Assembly: GCA_013399305.1 (NCBI GenBank)
Contig: VXAI01000021.1
Span: forward strand, 7,592,794 to 7,656,793
Direction: 5' to 3'
Length of the DNA stretch: 64,000 nt
DNA from: Rostratula benghalensis
Lineage: Eukaryota > Chordata > Aves > Charadriiformes > Rostratulidae
A program made the position numbers and the translations under genes. Shown piece by piece: positions 10,781 to 24,117 of this stretch. Below the pieces are notes generated by a model. That model saw only the letters and a list, made by a program, of their open reading frames with translations, searched no databases and was not told the DNA's origin. The first letter of the stretch is position 1. Every line of letters starts with the position of its first letter.

Positions 10781-13700
10781 GTCAGTGTTCACACCTGTCA
10801 CCTGTGGTCTCAAATGGGACACTTTTCCCAGTCTGTATCTAGCTATCACCCATTGACTAAGCCAAGCTGACTTGCTCTTAACTAACTGCATTACAATAAT
10901 TGGCATGTTGTGTTCCTACTAACATGGGAGAAGCTCATGTTAGGTTTGAATAATGTTGTAAGTTACTTATGTTTAAAATATTTTCGAAAAACATGCTGGT
11001 TTAATATATGCTGCATTCCTCTGCTGTGCAAGCCAAAAGAAGAACCATTAAATTATTATAATTATTGAATATAGGCATTGCAAAGTCTGTTCAGAATAAA
11101 AAAAAAAATGCAGCTTTGATTTAGTCATTTGCCTAGTGATCTGTCATCTTCAACATTTCAGCATTGCAGCTCCCTGAACTTTTGCAAACATTCATATTTG
11201 AGTAAATCAAACCGGTAAAGAGCCAAGTCCTTGACTCCCTAAAATGGCATTTCTGTCTTATATTGGCCCTTGTCTGAGGCCCAGGCTTGGCAAACTTAAA
11301 TCATGAACTGATGACAAGCTTTAGCTCACATTATATGACATTAATTTTCTCCCTTGAAATTTACCATGAATTTCAGAACAAAATATTTTCTTTAAAGAAA
11401 AAAAAATACTCCCAGCACCTTGCAGAAACCCATTTAATGAGGCTCTTTCTCATACTCCTTTTGGCTCTTTTCAGAAGGGCTTTTCCATCTTATTTGAGGC
11501 CAGACAGGCTCGTTTTGAGCAAGTATGGTTGGTCTTACATTACGCTGCTGTTTTCTTCCTCAATAGGATTTGGCTTGTGGAGTGAAAGAATGAGCTGGGT
11601 GATAAAACTCCATGGGCTTGAGATGAGACTGGGCATTGAAAAGAAATCCACTGAGGATTAATCGGGTGCTTAGAAACCACATCCATTTTAGAAAGCTCCT
11701 GCACTGAAAAATGCTTGGAAGCTGAGCCAAGTGTGAAGGGGAGGAACAACGGCCACATGCCTATAGCATCTCTTTAGACATATGCTCCTGGAGACTGTCT
11801 GGAAGAACCTTCAGTCTCACCCCGCACATCTACTTCTATGTTATGTTGCTCATCTTTCCCTACAACTTATCTTAGTTAATTCATCTGCAAATACATGTCC
11901 AGATGTCTTCCTGTGCTGATGACTTTTACATTTCAGATCCAGGTGTCTGTCCATGCTAAAATTATATTCTGTCCTCTGCCATCTCCTACCAAGTGTTCTA
12001 CCACCAGCTGAAGCTCAGCATGAGGAAGCTGAGATCTTAATTACAAAGCAGCAGATTGCCTCTTGTTCAAACTTGCACCTGCAGTTACACCTTCCATATG
12101 GCTCATTCAAGCTTCTGATTGCCAGACCTGGTCTAGAGAATTTCTGGCTAATGCTTTCTGTTTCATAAGAGCTATTCCTCAGAGCCACTTCGAAGTTTTG
12201 TGCTGCGCAGTGATCTGGCTGCACAGACCACCTGTGTGGAAGCAAGACAAATCTTACTGAAGTAATGAGGGTTCATGAACTGTTTTCAGTGAGAGATTTG
12301 TTTAAAAGAAAAAGAAAAAAAAAAAGTTCCTGTCTAAGTTTGCCTGTAGAATATACATGTCCCCAAATAGGCACACTGGAGGTTCTAGGTGATATTCCAG
12401 ATTTTTTATTTACTGCATGAATATCTTTGAGGCTTTTGTCCTTTGATTCCTCCTTTGTGTACCAACTTGCAGTTAAAAATTCCAAAAACGGGATCAATAA
12501 AACCGATCAATTAGATGGTTAACTGTTCTCTCCTAAGCCTACTTTCCCCTTTTGAAATAATAATTTTAAAAAAAGCACCAAAGTGTCATGTTAATTATAG
12601 ACACGAAAAATCATTAATACCACAGAAAAACAACAGAAGAGAGCTAAGCCAGCTTCTGAGAGTGTTGCAGTCTGCAGTGGTTGCATAAAACAAGCTCATT
12701 CAGTGAGGTAACTTCTTCTTACTATGCTTGTTACAGTTGTCTTGAAGTTGAAATTTGCATAATTTTAAATTTTAATTTTAAAGCATATTTCTGGTCTCTC
12801 AAAAGAAATATAGTTGAGCAGAGCAGTGAATGGCTGCCCTTTAATGCTGAAAGAAAGGAACCGTCCCACTGTTTCTATATCCCTGAAATGTGCAGGACCA
12901 CACATCTGAGAGTCAAAACCCTTTATCCTCCTCTGAATTCTGTCACTCTTTGCTGTGTGCTCCTTGGAGCAGCCCATGCTTCAGTTATTCACATTATATT
13001 AGTGGAGAGCATCAGTGCTACAAAACATATATGCAATGAGTGCGACAGAGACCATAACTGTAAATGAGCACAGGTAAATCCATCAGATGCCTCATCACTG
13101 AATGGTTTCACACTGTTCTTTTTCCTACAGGCTTCTTGGGTGGAAATTATGAAGGATGTTGCTGATTGCAACTGGGTGCTTGTTTTCTACAGAGCTTTGG
13201 GTACCCCATGACTTGAAAAGCTGAACTGTTTTGTAGCAATCTAAGTGGCTTTTCTCTACAGAGCAAGGTGCAAGTGCCTGGCTCTCCATAGCAGACAGGC
13301 ATTGTGGATGTTATGAATCTATTCTGCCTTCCTAGTGCTCATGAGATAACCCTTGGGGAAGTCCTTGACCCTCTTGCTGTCCCAAAAAAGGCAAAAAGCT
13401 CCCATGTCACACCCCCTGCAGAGGAGGCAGGTGCCCTTGTTTTACAGTAAGCTGCTTTTCCTTTAGACCTCGTATCGCTTTTTAAATTATTGATAACAGT
13501 CAAGAAGGAGGACTCAGGAAAGCAGTCACTTATTCCCGCAGCTGAGAGAAGAAAGGGAGCGTGTAATTGCTTGTGTTTCCATCCCTGCTGGGCTATAAGG
13601 TTTGTTGCTTGCATATTATGGAATTTGATTTCACCAGTGGTGTGACCACAAGGGAGTTGCTGCAAACTTTTAGTTGTACAGGGAAAAGCAAGGTAAGTGA

Positions 13701-14243
13701 GTTTACTCCTCAAAAGAAGTAGTGACTGTGATACCCACTATGCTTTCCTCCACCTCATGCACTGGGAAGGGTTTTACATCTCAGGTAGAAATGCATTCCA
13801 TTCCAGAGATGGGATGCAGCTGCATTTGCACTCATGTCTGCAGAGCATGGGGCTGTGCATGGCACTGGTGTGACCCCAGCAACCATAAGCCAACAGTCCC
13901 CAGCAGGTCAGCAAGCAGAAGCTGTGTCCACTCTCCAAGTGTTGTGAGGTGAGGAGGTATAGGGTGGCAGGCTGGGCAGTTCTGGAGCAGATCAACTGGG
14001 AACTGGAGACCCACCTGGAGGGCCACTGCACCTCCCTGCTTTTGCCTGCAGTCATCTGCTGCCTAAGAATGTGTCCTGCAAAAAGGAGGGCATGACTCAA
14101 GTCTGTTCCACTAGACTGTCTAAGTGTGCACCTTCATTGAGTGCAAGGACTGGATGCTGCTAAAACTGAGACCACTGATAAAAGTCGTAATTTCTTAGAT
14201 TTATTTTGATTGCTTTACTGCCTGGTATGAATGTGTTTCATAG
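10781..14243 (+). other. MICAL2: Intron
   Basis: 3.5 kb of AT-rich sequence with poly(A)-rich patches near 11398-11407 and 12306-12325. No exon or repeat family was recognised. Confidence 0.55.
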
Positions 14244-14341
14244 ATCCTGAGTTTAAATTTGGGCTTGAGACAGAAGACCTATTTCATGACTGGGATCCAG
14301 GACAAGGCAAAGAAGAAACATTTACACTGGGAGAATGGGAA
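14244..14341 (+). CDS. Candidate alternative MICAL2 exon (DPEFKFGLETEDLF)
   Basis: The acceptor TGTTTCATAG is followed by an open stretch. With the preceding G it reads DPEFKFGLETEDLFHDW and then PGQGKEETFTLGEWE, a plausible acidic protein segment. The only usable donor is a weak GAA|GTGATT, giving phase 1 in and phase 0 out. These are exactly the phases of the 15374-15468 exon, so the two could be alternatives but cannot both be used in frame. Without splicing at 14342 the frame stops at 14354 after four more codons (VILI), which would make a short alternative C-terminus lacking the bMERB domain. It is less certain than the other exons. Confidence 0.35.
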
Positions 14342-15373
14342 GTGATTTTAATCTGACTACAACTTGCACACAGAAAGCCAACTGTTACCTCTCAGATACA
14401 AAGAAAAATGGCACTGTTAGCTTTAAATAATGTACGTTTCCAAGATGTTGCCCAGCTGTTAATTATTAACCCTGCAGCAGGTTGAAGGATAGAGACAGAT
14501 GTTCCAAAAGCAGTTTTATTTTCTGAAATAAAGAGAATGAAGCTATGAATTAGACAAATTAAGAAGAAATTCAAATATTTACACCCAGTTGAAACAAGAT
14601 GCTGGAAAAACAGGCATGATAAAATTGCTGCAATTAAATGTAATTTAATTTATAATTCTGAAAGCATGCTCCTTCCAAAGACAGCCTTTGAGTTTTCCTT
14701 ATGGAGTGCATTGTTGTGATATATGGATTTTCCTGACTTATTATGGCATTTTAATCAACAGTTCAATGATGTGATAATATTCCTAAAGCAGAAAAATAAG
14801 TGACGTTTGTTTAGACATAATTAATGAAATATTTATGTTGCATGAGGCTGTGTGATAAAGCCTTGTTCTCTTAGTCCATTTGCTTCTGATTACATTTGTG
14901 ATTTTTTTATATGACCAGACATTCTGACGCCAACTATTTTACACTGAGCAGATGTCATGTAGTAAAAATGGGTGCCAGATGCTACAAGCCACATAAGGAT
15001 AATTTGTTTAAGAGCTGGCTCAGACTTTTTGCATTCAATTACACTGTATAGTGAGCCTTATACAATCATTTGGATAATATGGCTAACTTCAGATATACAT
15101 TTTAATGAATGTTGAGAGCATTCAGAACAGCATGCTACACGCTGGGTGCTCAAGGAATTAATTTATTTGTATGTAATACCTGGAAAAATCAAATACACCC
15201 AGACAGAGTTTTTGACAGGGATCAAAAATTTAATTAATGCTGTCAGCCAAATGTTCAAATTACTCTAGGTGCTGCTGATTAGAACTCAAGACAGGTGCAA
15301 AGTGTCTGTGTAAGTTAAAGAAGAGTAGAACAGTATTTTTTGCTTCACTGACTATTTTGTTCCTACATTTTAG
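14342..15373 (+). other. MICAL2: Intron, very AT-rich
   Basis: About 1 kb of AT-rich DNA without recognisable repeats. It could include conserved non-coding sequence, but nothing specific can be called. Confidence 0.45.
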
Positions 15374-15468
15374 GATGTGAACCCCCACCTGTCAGAAAAC
15401 AAGCTACTGAGTATTCTACTTCTTCCTCTGGTGATGAATTTGAATCCCATCCTTCATTAACACATAAG
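15374..15468 (+). CDS. MICAL2: MICAL2 linker exon before the bMERB domain
   Basis: The exon lies between CTACATTTTAG and AAG|GTAACC, enters in phase 1 (a Gly codon with the G of the 10780 donor) and leaves in phase 0. It reads GCEPPPVRKQATEYSTSSSG and then DEFESHPSLTHK, a serine-rich acidic linker. It joins directly to the first bMERB exon, giving SLTHKAKRILRRRK. Confidence 0.78.
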
Positions 15469-17564
15469 GTAACCTTGACTTGGAAATAGAAAGATATTTC
15501 CTCAGTTGGACTGTCTTTAAGATTTATCATGTGATTTTGATCCAAAACACTGCAATTTCTCCAGGTGGGGATGGGAACAATTTATCAGTGGAAGTTACTT
15601 ATCATGGAGAGAAAAAAATGTTAAAACTCTTTAAGACTGATGAAAATGAATATTTCTGTTCCCTCTTCGGATCTTTAATTCCCCCAGGTTACACCAACGT
15701 TGACAGAGAAGGTTTTAATGTGACAAGCAGACGTGTTTCACTGAAACCACTTTGAAGCTGCATTCTTAAGTGGCCTTAATATGTAGCCCAACAAGCAAAC
15801 CATTGAAAAAATTAAACCAAACAGATGCAGATTTCTCTTGGGGAAATACAACGTTTGAGAGGTGCTACAGACAGATTGCATGGAAAATACTGTGTTTATT
15901 CTAACGAACACAACTGCCTGAGCCACAAAGCTGGACCTAGACCTTGTATGCTGAAAGGGGTGGCTGCACACCAGGATCTCCGAGCCCTAACTTGGTTTCT
16001 GTGGCTGACAAGAGCAGTGGGGTTGAGGCACCAGTGAACTCTTGATAACCAGATCTAATTTGAAGAAACAGTTTTTATTGCCCTCATAGTTTTTTATTGC
16101 CCAAACATACGATCCTCATATGTTTACCTTTTTCCTATGGACTAATATATAAGTAAGTGGAATTATTGTCGAGGTGGCCTTTTGATTTGTTGCCTTTGAG
16201 GGTGGGGAAGAAAGGAAAGCAAAGCAAGAGGCTGCCCAGTACATTGAAAAATATAACTGAGCTAAAAGCTAAGTGGGGCTTTGAATGGAAACCCAGTTGC
16301 ACAGCTCTAGAGGAACCAAAGTGCCACAAAGTAGAAGCTCAGCAATGTATGGCAGCACATCCCACCAGTGGCCCTGTGTCATGATGCACTGAGACATCAG
16401 ACTTCATCGTTCATCCTTCCTGTCACAGGAAAAACAGTCTATAGGAAGACAATATTTTGGTGAATTAAAGCTTAAAATGAAGAAAACAAAGGAGACATGG
16501 GAGAAAACTGAATAGAAGTAACTCCCAACAGCGTGGGCAGCCACAGAGACAGGCAGGACCAGGCAGAGGGAAAGGCAGCACTGCCAGGACAGCCGCCAGA
16601 AACGGGGTGAATGAGCAGCTGCTGCACATGATGTTAGCAGTGACTCAGTTTAGATGCACGTTCCCTGCTCAGCTTCTCTCAGCTACCTCCTAGCACCTCT
16701 TTTCATGCCAGCTCTGGCTGCTATTTCGCCAGTACCACCAGTTTTCACTGGGAAAACTCGGTGGGAAAAATTTTAGCATCTACCTGGCTTGTTAGCTTTT
16801 TAGTCATCTTGTCTATGGTGCTCATATACTCTGTCTCTTCCAAAATGGAAAAACCACAGCATTGAAGCACTTCCAGATAGCTTGGGTCAAGAGGAAGCCG
16901 GTGCAAGTGCAGGTGATTCCCTCAGCCAGCCCTGCAGCATGTGTTGCCCCTCTTTCCCGGCAGCAGCAACCAGAACCCAGGGAAAGGCAAAAAACTTCCA
17001 CAACAGCACAGAGAAATGGTGCTGGGGAGTGTTTTGTAGGGCTTCAGGTACTGTCCTGTGATGGCTGTTTTTTGGGTATGTCCCTCTTGTGACCTTATAA
17101 ATTATCCAAAATCTACTTAACAGCTACAGCAGTAGAAACGGATTGTTTCCTTAAACTGGTGCTTCCCACTGCCTTTGCCTGGCTTCTTCCCTGATTAAGG
17201 TGATGTCTGCAGAAGCCACATAAAGTGGTATGTTGTATATAGTCACTTTGTGATTCAGACATTTTTTCATTGATAGGCACAGTTCACACTCACTTAGGGT
17301 AGCAATAAGAGCTTGTAACAATTTAAAGTCGGTGTAGATAAATGCATGAAAATTTTCCTACATGAATATTTTCATTTCAGTTAGGTCGCCCCAAGCACCC
17401 TGCACTAGCTCACCTTGGTATGAGCAGGGGAGTTGGATTAGATGGTCTCCAGAGGTCTCTCCCAACCTCAATAGTTCTGTGATTCTGGGAAGGTTTAAGG
17501 AAACCTGTAATGGCATACTTATGCTGTGATTGCCTTTTTTTTTCCCCCCTTTCCTCTTTTGTAG
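15469..17564 (+). other. MICAL2: Intron with a CR1 3' fragment near its end
   Basis: No further exon was recognised. A plus-oriented CR1 3' end lies at about 17422-17488. It is followed by a long T/C-rich tract (17532-17560) that serves as the acceptor's polypyrimidine tract. Confidence 0.55.
17422..17488 (+). mobile_element. CR1 LINE 3' end, short fragment
   Basis: The sequence reads GGGGAGTTGGATTAGATGGT, then a stretch like 'ctccagaggtctctcccaacc', ending 'ttctgtgattctggga'. This is the sense-strand CR1 3' terminus. It is under 70 bases long and ends about 76 bases before a coding exon. Confidence 0.8.
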
Positions 17565-17657
17565 GCAAAAAGGATTCTCAGAAGAAGAAAGAAGCTGGAG
17601 GAGGAGACAAAGCAATTGATTAAACAAGAGGAGCTGAAGAGGCTTCACAAAGCACAG
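17565..17657 (+). CDS. MICAL2: MICAL2 bMERB domain exon 1
   Basis: The 31-codon exon is in phase 0 at both ends, with acceptor TTTTGTAG and donor CAG|GTGAAA. It reads AKRILRRRKLEEETKQLIKQ and then EELKRLHKAQ. This is a strongly charged helix with heptad-like spacing, typical of the start of the bMERB (DUF3585) coiled-coil domain. In the MICAL family this domain binds Rab8, Rab10 and related GTPases and also folds back on the N-terminal part. Confidence 0.9.
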
Positions 17658-19842
17658 GTGAAAATGTAGCTCGCAGATGTCCCGCTTGTCTAAGAGTGAC
17701 TAGCTAGGGAAAGGTGTCCCCAGTGTGGGCTCTGCACCTCCCCTTGTTCCTCACTGCTGTTCACTGCCTTCTGTGTGGAAATTCCCTAAAACCACCAGGA
17801 GCAGAAAGATGGATGTGGCAGGGCCTTGGATCTCTATATGTGACAAAGCCATGTGTGCCCCAGAGATCATCATAATTTCATAATTGGGTATGAAGAATGA
17901 GAGGGAATAGGGAATGTTCTCTCTGATGTCAGAATTTTCACATTTATCTGTTTCACTTACCGTATGTATGTATCACATGCACATATATATATATACAGAC
18001 ACAATGGCTTATGTGGCTATTACCAATTTTTGTGTGTGTCTGTAGTGTAGTATAGGACAGAGAAACATGAGCTAGATTTAATCTCATTAAATCAGGTTGT
18101 AATGGTAATCAAGACATGGTAGTGGGGAGAGGAGACTTTTCATGGGCAGAATTGTCCATCATCTTCTGTTGTATTACTATAACAAGTGGATAATTTTGGA
18201 TGGTGCTTCCACTTGCTATTTCCGTACCACTATTAAATTAAAAAAGAAAGCAAGTAAGTTGTTTTTCAGATGTGAATCTGAAATCTTAATTTTTGGAGAT
18301 GTTACTGATTATGCAAAAGTATTACTGTAAAGGAGAGCAATTCTGTGTTTGAATCAGACAGTGGATTTTAGAAAACAGGAATTTCTAGCCATTACTATAA
18401 AATCCATGACAGAATAAAACCCATGTAAAATAAAAACAGTGTCATAGTTTCACCTGGGGTGCAGTTAAATTTTGGCTAGCAGCTGGTGTATTGCTGTGGT
18501 TTTGATTTGGGCTAGAAATAGCGTTGGTTTCAGTTGTTGCTAAACAGTCAAGGCCTTTTCTGCTTCTTACCACCATCCCACCAGTGAGTGGGCTGGGAGC
18601 GCACAAAAAGTTGGGTGGTGACACAGCCAAGGCAGCTGACCCCAACTGACCGAAGGGCTATTCCATGCCATATAACATCATGTGCAGCATAAAAGGCTGG
18701 GGGAAGAAGTGGGGGACGTTTGAAGTGATGGCATTTGTCTTTGCAAGAAACCATTACACATGATGAAGCCCTGCTTCACTGGAGATGGCTGAACACCTGC
18801 CTGTCCGTGGGAAGCAGTAAATGAATTCCTTGTTTTGCTTTGCTTGTGTATGCAGCTTTTGCTTTATCTATTAAACTGGCTTTATCTCAACCCACATTTT
18901 TTTTCCCTCACTTTTAGTCTTCTGATTCTCTCCCCCATCCAAACTGGTGGGAGTAAGCAAGCGGTCGTGTGGTTCTAGCTGCCAGCTGGGGTTAAATCAT
19001 GACAAATAGCATCTTATTTAATCCAAAAAAAAAGAACAACTCTAGTTGTTATCTGAGAAATGTAAATTATTGCAAGGTAAAATTAGATGCATACACAATT
19101 TCTCTTATTTTACTGCTTTGTATAAATAATAATGTCCAAACTTTTCAAACAATCATATTTGTTCAGCTATTGCTGAGTGCTTGGTTTGGTATTCCCTAAC
19201 GCAGCCCGAAATGGGAACTGCTGAGTGTTTCTTTCTGACAATTTAACTTTTTAAAGGCAATTCTTGCCAATTATCTGCATGACACCTCTGAACATCTCAT
19301 TTAAAAGGGGATGGATCAGTGAATGTAGAAGTTGTTCCTGAAGTGCCACTGAATTATCACTTCTTACTTATTAGAACCTTTCCTCACTGTGTCAAAATCT
19401 TGTGAAATATGAAAGCAAAACAAAAGAACAAAACCCCATGAACAACCAAATAGCCAGCAAAGCTTTCTAGCTGTAAACCTTTGATATTTGTATGAGCTTT
19501 ATTCATGTAGTCTCTCAGAATAAGTGCCTCTGAATCTGTAAGGTAATGACTTTTCACACCTTGTGAGACAGAGAAACTTTGATTTCTGTTTTACAACAGA
19601 AGAAGTTGAGAAAAACTGAGGTTCTTGTAATACCTCTGGTACTTACCCACTAAAAATGTGGATGGATACCGAGTGGAATTATTAAATTGTTTAGGCGCCT
19701 CATATCCTTAATGAGTTTGCAAAACTCACAAAAATGACTCCTCTGAAACCTTTGCAAGCTGTTTCTCTAACCACTGAGACTATCTTTAGTCTCTGAATTT
19801 TTAAGCTATGTCTTAAGCTTTCATAACACTACAATTTGGCAG
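17658..19842 (+). other. MICAL2: Intron with a solo LTR
   Basis: Contains a short AT dinucleotide run near 17985-17994 and the solo LTR at 18440-19004. No additional exon was seen. Confidence 0.6.
18440..19004 (+). mobile_element. Solo LTR of an avian endogenous retrovirus
   Basis: A 565-base element starts TGTCATAGTTTCACC and ends GGTTAAATCATGACA, with TG...CA ends and imperfect inverted termini. Inside are a TATA-like ATAAAAGG at about 18689 and an ATTAAA poly(A) signal near 18870. Next comes the stretch 'ctttatctcaacccac' and a C-rich 'ctctcccccatcc', features I associate with common avian ERV LTRs. The flanks are AACAG and AATAG, fitting a 5-bp target duplication with one transition. No internal viral genes are present, so it is the product of LTR-LTR recombination. 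It lies in the same orientation as MICAL2. Confidence 0.85.
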
Positions 19843-19936
19843 GCAATCCAGCGCCAACTAGAAGAACTGGAAGAAAGACAAAGAGCTCTGGAGACTTTTG
19901 GTGTCAAACTGGAGAGAGAACTAAGAGGAGAATCAG
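19843..19936 (+). CDS. MICAL2: MICAL2 bMERB domain exon 2
   Basis: The exon enters in phase 0 after TTTGGCAG and leaves in phase 1 at TCAG|GTAAAT. It reads AIQRQLEELEERQRALETFG and then VKLERELRGES. This is the best-matching bMERB segment: the IQRQLEE...ERQRALE...G...LE..LRGE pattern is shared across MICAL and MICAL-like proteins. Confidence 0.93.
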
Positions 19937-20194
19937 GTAAATGAAGCAGAGTTTCTGTCTTTGGTGGTGGGTTTTTTTAACCTTTTTAAAAGCTGAGGGG
20001 GTTTAATATTTGTCATAGAAATAGAGTCCAGCGCAAAATTTGAAATTAAATAGTAACTGGAAGGATAAAGATTATTGTTTACCCTTTTCCTCAACCTGCT
20101 ACCTCAAGCACCTTTACACTGAGTGCCATAAATTACTGTTGGCTATCACAGATATAGAATTATTTGCCTTGCTATTGAACCTGAATCTACATTC

Positions 20195-20204
20195 NNNNNN
20201 NNNN
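20195..20204. other. Assembly gap (10 N)
   Basis: Ten undetermined bases next to a C-run, probably a low-quality join. Confidence 0.99.
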
Positions 20205-23200
20205 CCCCCGCCTTATTTTTTAAATACCATCCTGAGCTTAATTTCATCTTCTGGAGGGAGCCAGTGAGGTTTCCAGGAGCTGTATCACAGTTACCAAGCC
20301 AGCAGCAGCCCGTGCCTAGTAACAGAGTCCTTAATGACTTCTCCCAGAGTGTGAAATGCCATTAATGTGATTAGAGTTGGTGGCCATGCTATAGCAACAG
20401 CAGCATGCAGGCACACAGACCTGAACCACGCAGCCTTTCCCCTAGTGGATGGAAGATAACAGGGACATTGTCCTGGCCCTGGTTGGAGGTAAGGTATTCA
20501 CTTACCTGAACCAACAATCCCAAGCACCCAGGACTGTGGCATCTTCCTGCCAGCCCAGCCTTATAAATGCTCCCCAGTGCTCATGGGGTGAAGCTGGGGA
20601 GATTTCTTGGAGGGGGATGGGACATCTGGATGCTCCAGCCAGGCTCAAATGTGATTTGATGGGATTGTGAACGATGCATGTAAGGGACTTCAGAGGGGGC
20701 TGCAGTTCTGTGTTGTAAGGATTCTGGGGATCTGACAGCCTGATTGCAAATGCATCTTTATTTACCTCTGTTTTAGAAAGCTGAGCCTCGTGCTTTCATG
20801 ACAAGCAGTTGCACAACACTGAAAACCTAGCTATGTTTTGGCACCTGATCTTGTTGTTGTCATAGCTAGGCAACCCAGCACAATCTCTACATGCCAGGGT
20901 TTTTAATACCATATTTCTTAACAGTTATCCTCCCCATTTTAACACTGAACTAATCAGTTCAGCGAGAGATCATTTGTCCAACCTTTAATAACTGGTTTCC
21001 TATAATTAATAGTGCCAACCTATTTCAACTGCTATTTAAAAGGCTAACATCTTTTCTTCCTTTTTTTTTCTTAAATAAAAACATAACCATTTATCAAACG
21101 GCACCCATCTCACCACCTGTGAGAAAGTCTGTTAAAAAGATTGAGCATTTAGGGTGTTATATTTTTTTTCTTTACTGCTGATTTGTATAAAGGTGGATAC
21201 TTTTTTTGAAACATCAAAAACACAAAGGGACAAGAGGCTTCTAGCTCTTGGTACAGACACTGAATCCTGGGATAAATGGCCTAGAGCCACTTCTTGTTTT
21301 TGCTGTTTTGACAATCGCATTTCCTAAAGAAGGCTGTCTGCCAAGAGATTGATGCTTCTCATTCTCTCCCCATCCTTAGTAATTGGATTGTCCTCATTAA
21401 GGTGAAAGTACTATTTTTTCTCCCTGTTGATTGTTTGTGTGTAGGTGGCCAGTTACAAATAGGGCAGATACTGAAATGTAGGATGTTACTGTGTCTCAAT
21501 AACTCTTCTGGTGCAAAAGCACGAAGCTGTAAGTTTTCCCAAACAAAATGTGAGTGCTTTGTTGCTTGTAATAACACACAATTAATGATGCAGGAATCAG
21601 TTAGTTGAATATTCTTTTCAACCTTCTTAAAAATAATGAACATTATTGTTTAATGAATGACCCATGTTTATTAGGTTAAGTTGTATTTAAGGAGGTCTGG
21701 GCTTGTGCAATTCAAGTGATTTAATAGGTATTATTAAGGTAATTAGAAAACGATCACAGTTCAGCAATAATATTGAGCTGTAAAGGTTGTGAATAACCAA
21801 ATTTAGAGACAAGCCTGCAAACACTGGTCTTCAGTGACATTTACGCAACTCTCCTCTAATAATTCTGTAAACCCGGGATGAATGGCCCCTTTGTTAGGGG
21901 GAGTTATTCATTAGCTCCTCAACTGAATTAGAAGAGAACATGCGTGGGTTTGAAACAACTGCCATAAAGACTGATGAGCAAAATGAGGCTTTTATGATCT
22001 TCTAATTGTAGTGACAACAATTCATGCATTAAAAAAAAAAAAAAGAAAAAAAAGTAAATACTATCAGTTCCATGAATAATTTTTCGTGCCCATTATTTCC
22101 TTTTTTCTAGTTCAAAATACCAAATAATAGATCATTGATGCACCATTGCTTTGTTTTTCACTGACATTTGGAGAGGCTTATGGAGATCTTCTGCCTACAA
22201 GAAAATACAGAAATAAAAATCTCGAAACACGTTTTCCACTGAAATTAGCATAACTGATCAGTTGACTAAACAAAACATGAAGAATTATGGTTAAGAAGAA
22301 AATATGTGTTGGGAGAATGTTAAGAAATGACTCCATGTTTTAGAAGGTGAACAAATATCTGCACGTTGCAGATAATTTTTGATTTCATAAAGAGCATATC
22401 CAAGTTTTCTCAGAACTTTCAACAGAGTCCAAAGAGACCAGTTGAGAACATGGAGGAATAAGGACTATGAGGTTTAGCTGCTCCTAAAAGAGTGCAAACT
22501 GGCCAAGCTCTCTTTACTGTGTGACTGCAGTATGGAGGGACAGTGTAGCATCACTGTTGAGAAACAGAGGTTGAGGATTTGAGAAACTGTACAGCCTGTC
22601 ATTCCATCAGAAGTGATGAATACAAAAATTACTATGATGTAATTAGAAGAATATCTGACTTTCAAATGGGATCCAGGTTAACGGAGACCTGGGTAAAACA
22701 GGAGGAACATTTTGCTTTAGCAATGCTGTAAGGAAAAGCCAGAGTGGCTCACACAACAAACTCACAAATTGTTTTCCCTTTAACCTTTCAAAAGATCTGT
22801 CGTACTGCATTACACAAAAGACTTCATTGGCTTGTTCTGCCCTTGGAAGGCATAAAGCACTCCATCAAACTTAAATAACTATGAATATTATTATTAACAA
22901 ACATTTGAAAAGCTCAGGGAAAACAAACCCCTAGGGACACTTGGGGGCTGTTCTGTGGGATGGACAAGGAGGAAAAACAAAGGCTATTTTTATTTCAGCT
23001 TTCAGTGGGGACTTTGCTAAAATGGGTGGCATTTTTGAGCAGTGCACTGCTTTTTACTTGCCTTAACCAACCTATGAAAAACAGTCTTTTGTTAGAGAGA
23101 TAGAGACTTTAATGTTTATGGAGGAAATGTTAAAGAAAAGAATATTTTTTGCCTAACCAAGAAAACAGCAAACCAGGAATAGTAACCCCCTGTGCCTGTG

Positions 23201-24117
23201 CAGGACATATGCATACCTGCAATTGCAATGATTTTACTGACTGGAAGATAGATCATATTTTGATGTTAACTTCTGATGGTGGCATACGAAGACCTTATGC
23301 TCTGAATACTAATGCTGCATTCCCTGCATCAGATCTGTGAGAAGTTACTATTGACATCCCAGCAAGAACTGCTCCAGCAGTCACTCTGACAAGACTTTTT
23401 TTTTTATCATCACTTGCTGACCTGGAAGAACCCACAGGAAGCATCCAGTACCACCAAGTTTTAATGGAATCTGGTAGAAACTGGATAAAGACTTCTTTGC
23501 CCTCTACTGCTGCTTTATCCTTCTGTTTCATGGTAACTTCAGATTGGGGTCAAATCCTGGTGAGAAATTGTAGAACTGCTCCTAAACGAGAATGACTCCT
23601 GTCCTTGGCATGGGGTCCATGTAATTCCTTTGACACTAGCAGGAGATCACCTGAGCTTTCTGGGACAACAGTGCCTGGAAAAGGCATGCAAATAAGACTA
23701 AACCAGTGATCCCAAATACCCAACAATTCCTGCCCTGCTCAGGAAGATTGCTAAAGGGCTGCATCAGGTGAGATCATTACTGCCCCAAAGAGGTGGGCTT
23801 TAAACACCTGCTCTTGAGTGGAGTCAGATCCTGGCTTTGATGTTAAGTGAAGGACAGCTGAGGCAGCAGAGACAAGAGGGTAATTCTTGGTCTGAGAACA
23901 AAGCGCATGTCAAAAAGACAGCAGAAAGGCATCTGAAACACTGCTGAGCTGTCCAGGACTCTGGCTGTCTCTCCATTTCATAATCTAGTTTAGCGATACT
24001 CCTGTAATTGTTATCTCTGGAGCTTGGAACCTGAGACTGTTGCGCTTGAACTTCAGCGCTCTCAGTCATCTGAAATGAAGGTACAGTCCTCTTAAAGTAG
24101 GAGAAATCACATAAGTC

